This document shows positions 4,966-5,431 of a stretch of DNA of 5,431 nt, in pieces. The notes under the pieces were generated by a model. It saw nothing but the letters and a program-made list of their open reading frames with translations. It was not told the DNA's origin and did not search any database. Position 1 is the stretch's first letter. Each line of letters opens with the position of its first letter. This DNA comes from JBFHNV01 sp965365655 (GTDB taxonomy: Bacteria; Pseudomonadota; Gammaproteobacteria; HK1): the NCBI GenBank assembly GCA_965365655.1, contig CBDUCN010000339.1, forward strand, positions 1 to 5,431. The letters are read 5' to 3'. The translations under genes and the position numbers were made by a program.

Positions 4966-5427
4966 ATGCGACACTGGCTGATGAAGTCCGAGCCCGAGGA
5001 GTTCTCCATCGACGATCTGCGCCGTCGCCCCGGCCGGCGCGAGCCGTGGGACGGCGTGCGCAACTACCAGGCGCGCAACATGATGCGCGACGAGATGAAG
5101 AAGGGCGACCTGATCTTCTTCTACCACTCCAACTGCGAGGTGCCGGGCATCGTCGGCATCGCGAAGGTCGTGAAGGAGGGCTATCCCGACGCGAGCGCGT
5201 TCGACCCCGAGGACAAGCACTACGACCCCAAGAGCGACCCGGACAACCCGCGCTGGTACCACGTCGACGTGGGCTACGGGCGCAAGCTCAAGCGCACCAT
5301 CTCGCTGGCCGAGCTCAAGGAGCATGCCGACGCGCTGGGCGACTTCGCGCTGCTTCGCCGCGGCAACCGGCTGTCGGTGATGCCGGTGACGCCCGAGCAG
5401 TGGGAGTACATCGTCGGGCTGGAGTGA
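4966..5427 (+). CDS. EVE domain protein (THYN1/DUF55 family)
   Basis: A 153-residue single-domain soluble protein of the EVE family, part of the PUA-like superfamily whose members are proposed to read modified bases in RNA or DNA. Family features are the start HWLMKSEPEEFSIDDL (3-18), WDGVRNYQARNMMR (28-41), KKGDLIFFYHS (45-55), GIVGIAKVVKEGYPD (61-75), DPKSDPDNPRWYHVDV (87-102) and LLRRGNRLSVMPVTPEQW (129-146). The ATG start is well supported by GAGG (4955-4958) with a 7-nt spacer; the frame is open far upstream but that part is a shadow of fau. It lies 35 nt after fau and is probably co-transcribed with it; stand-alone EVE genes near zapA-fau are known in gammaproteobacteria. No partner such as McrB or another restriction domain is fused, so a housekeeping rather than defence role seems more likely. 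Its actual ligand is unknown. Confidence 0.93.
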   Translation: MRHWLMKSEPEEFSIDDLRRRPGRREPWDGVRNYQARNMMRDEMKKGDLIFFYHSNCEVPGIVGIAKVVKEGYPDASAFDPEDKHYDPKSDPDNPRWYHVDVGYGRKLKRTISLAELKEHADALGDFALLRRGNRLSVMPVTPEQWEYIVGLE

Positions 5428-5431
5428 GCGT

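Noticed and set aside
4966..5427. EVE gene as part of an anti-phage defence system
   Set aside because: EVE domains do occur in defence proteins, but here the domain stands alone in a housekeeping neighbourhood with no nuclease, methyltransferase or McrBC-like neighbour in view.

Overview
The window looks like an ordinary, very GC-rich gammaproteobacterial chromosome segment. The gene order is a known gammaproteobacterial neighbourhood: UPF0149 (ygfB-like)-pepP-ubiH-ubiI on one side and a small coiled-coil gene-zapA-6S RNA-fau-EVE protein on the other. The GC richness would fit a pseudomonad relative, Xanthomonadales/Nevskiales or Ectothiorhodospiraceae; this is inferred from base composition and gene order only, and I cannot name a genus. 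No insertion sequence, phage gene, CRISPR array, tRNA or rRNA is visible, and no reading frame is broken.

Minus strand, read from about 3310 down to 1: a UPF0149/YgfB-family protein, Xaa-Pro aminopeptidase PepP, the ubiquinone hydroxylase UbiH, and the first 23 codons of a second flavin hydroxylase (probably UbiI), which runs off the left edge. The genes are close together (gaps of 84 and 47 nt, then a 4-nt GTGA overlap) and probably form one operon.

The divergent intergenic region (3261-3532) holds a good sigma70-type promoter for the plus strand (TTGACC-N17-TACTAT), a weaker extended -10 for the minus strand, and between them a perfect 10-bp inverted repeat that could be an operator or hairpin.

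Plus strand, from about 3408 to 5427: a small leucine-heptad coiled-coil protein (ZapB-like, TIGR02449 type), the Z-ring protein ZapA overlapping it by 4 nt, the 6S RNA gene ssrS, 5-formyltetrahydrofolate cyclo-ligase (fau/ygfA), and an EVE-domain (THYN1/DUF55) protein. The 6S RNA has its own predicted promoter inside the last codons of zapA, with the -10 box overlapping the zapA stop codon. Its predicted start coincides with the first base pair of the RNA's closing stem.

Together these genes serve housekeeping roles: respiratory quinone synthesis and peptide turnover on one side, cell division, growth-phase control of RNA polymerase and folate metabolism on the other. I see no convincing undescribed system. 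The most useful second-look items are regulatory: the nested 6S promoter, the divergent palindrome, a stem that would hide the fau start codon, and the fact that seven of the eight assigned starts are not ATG.
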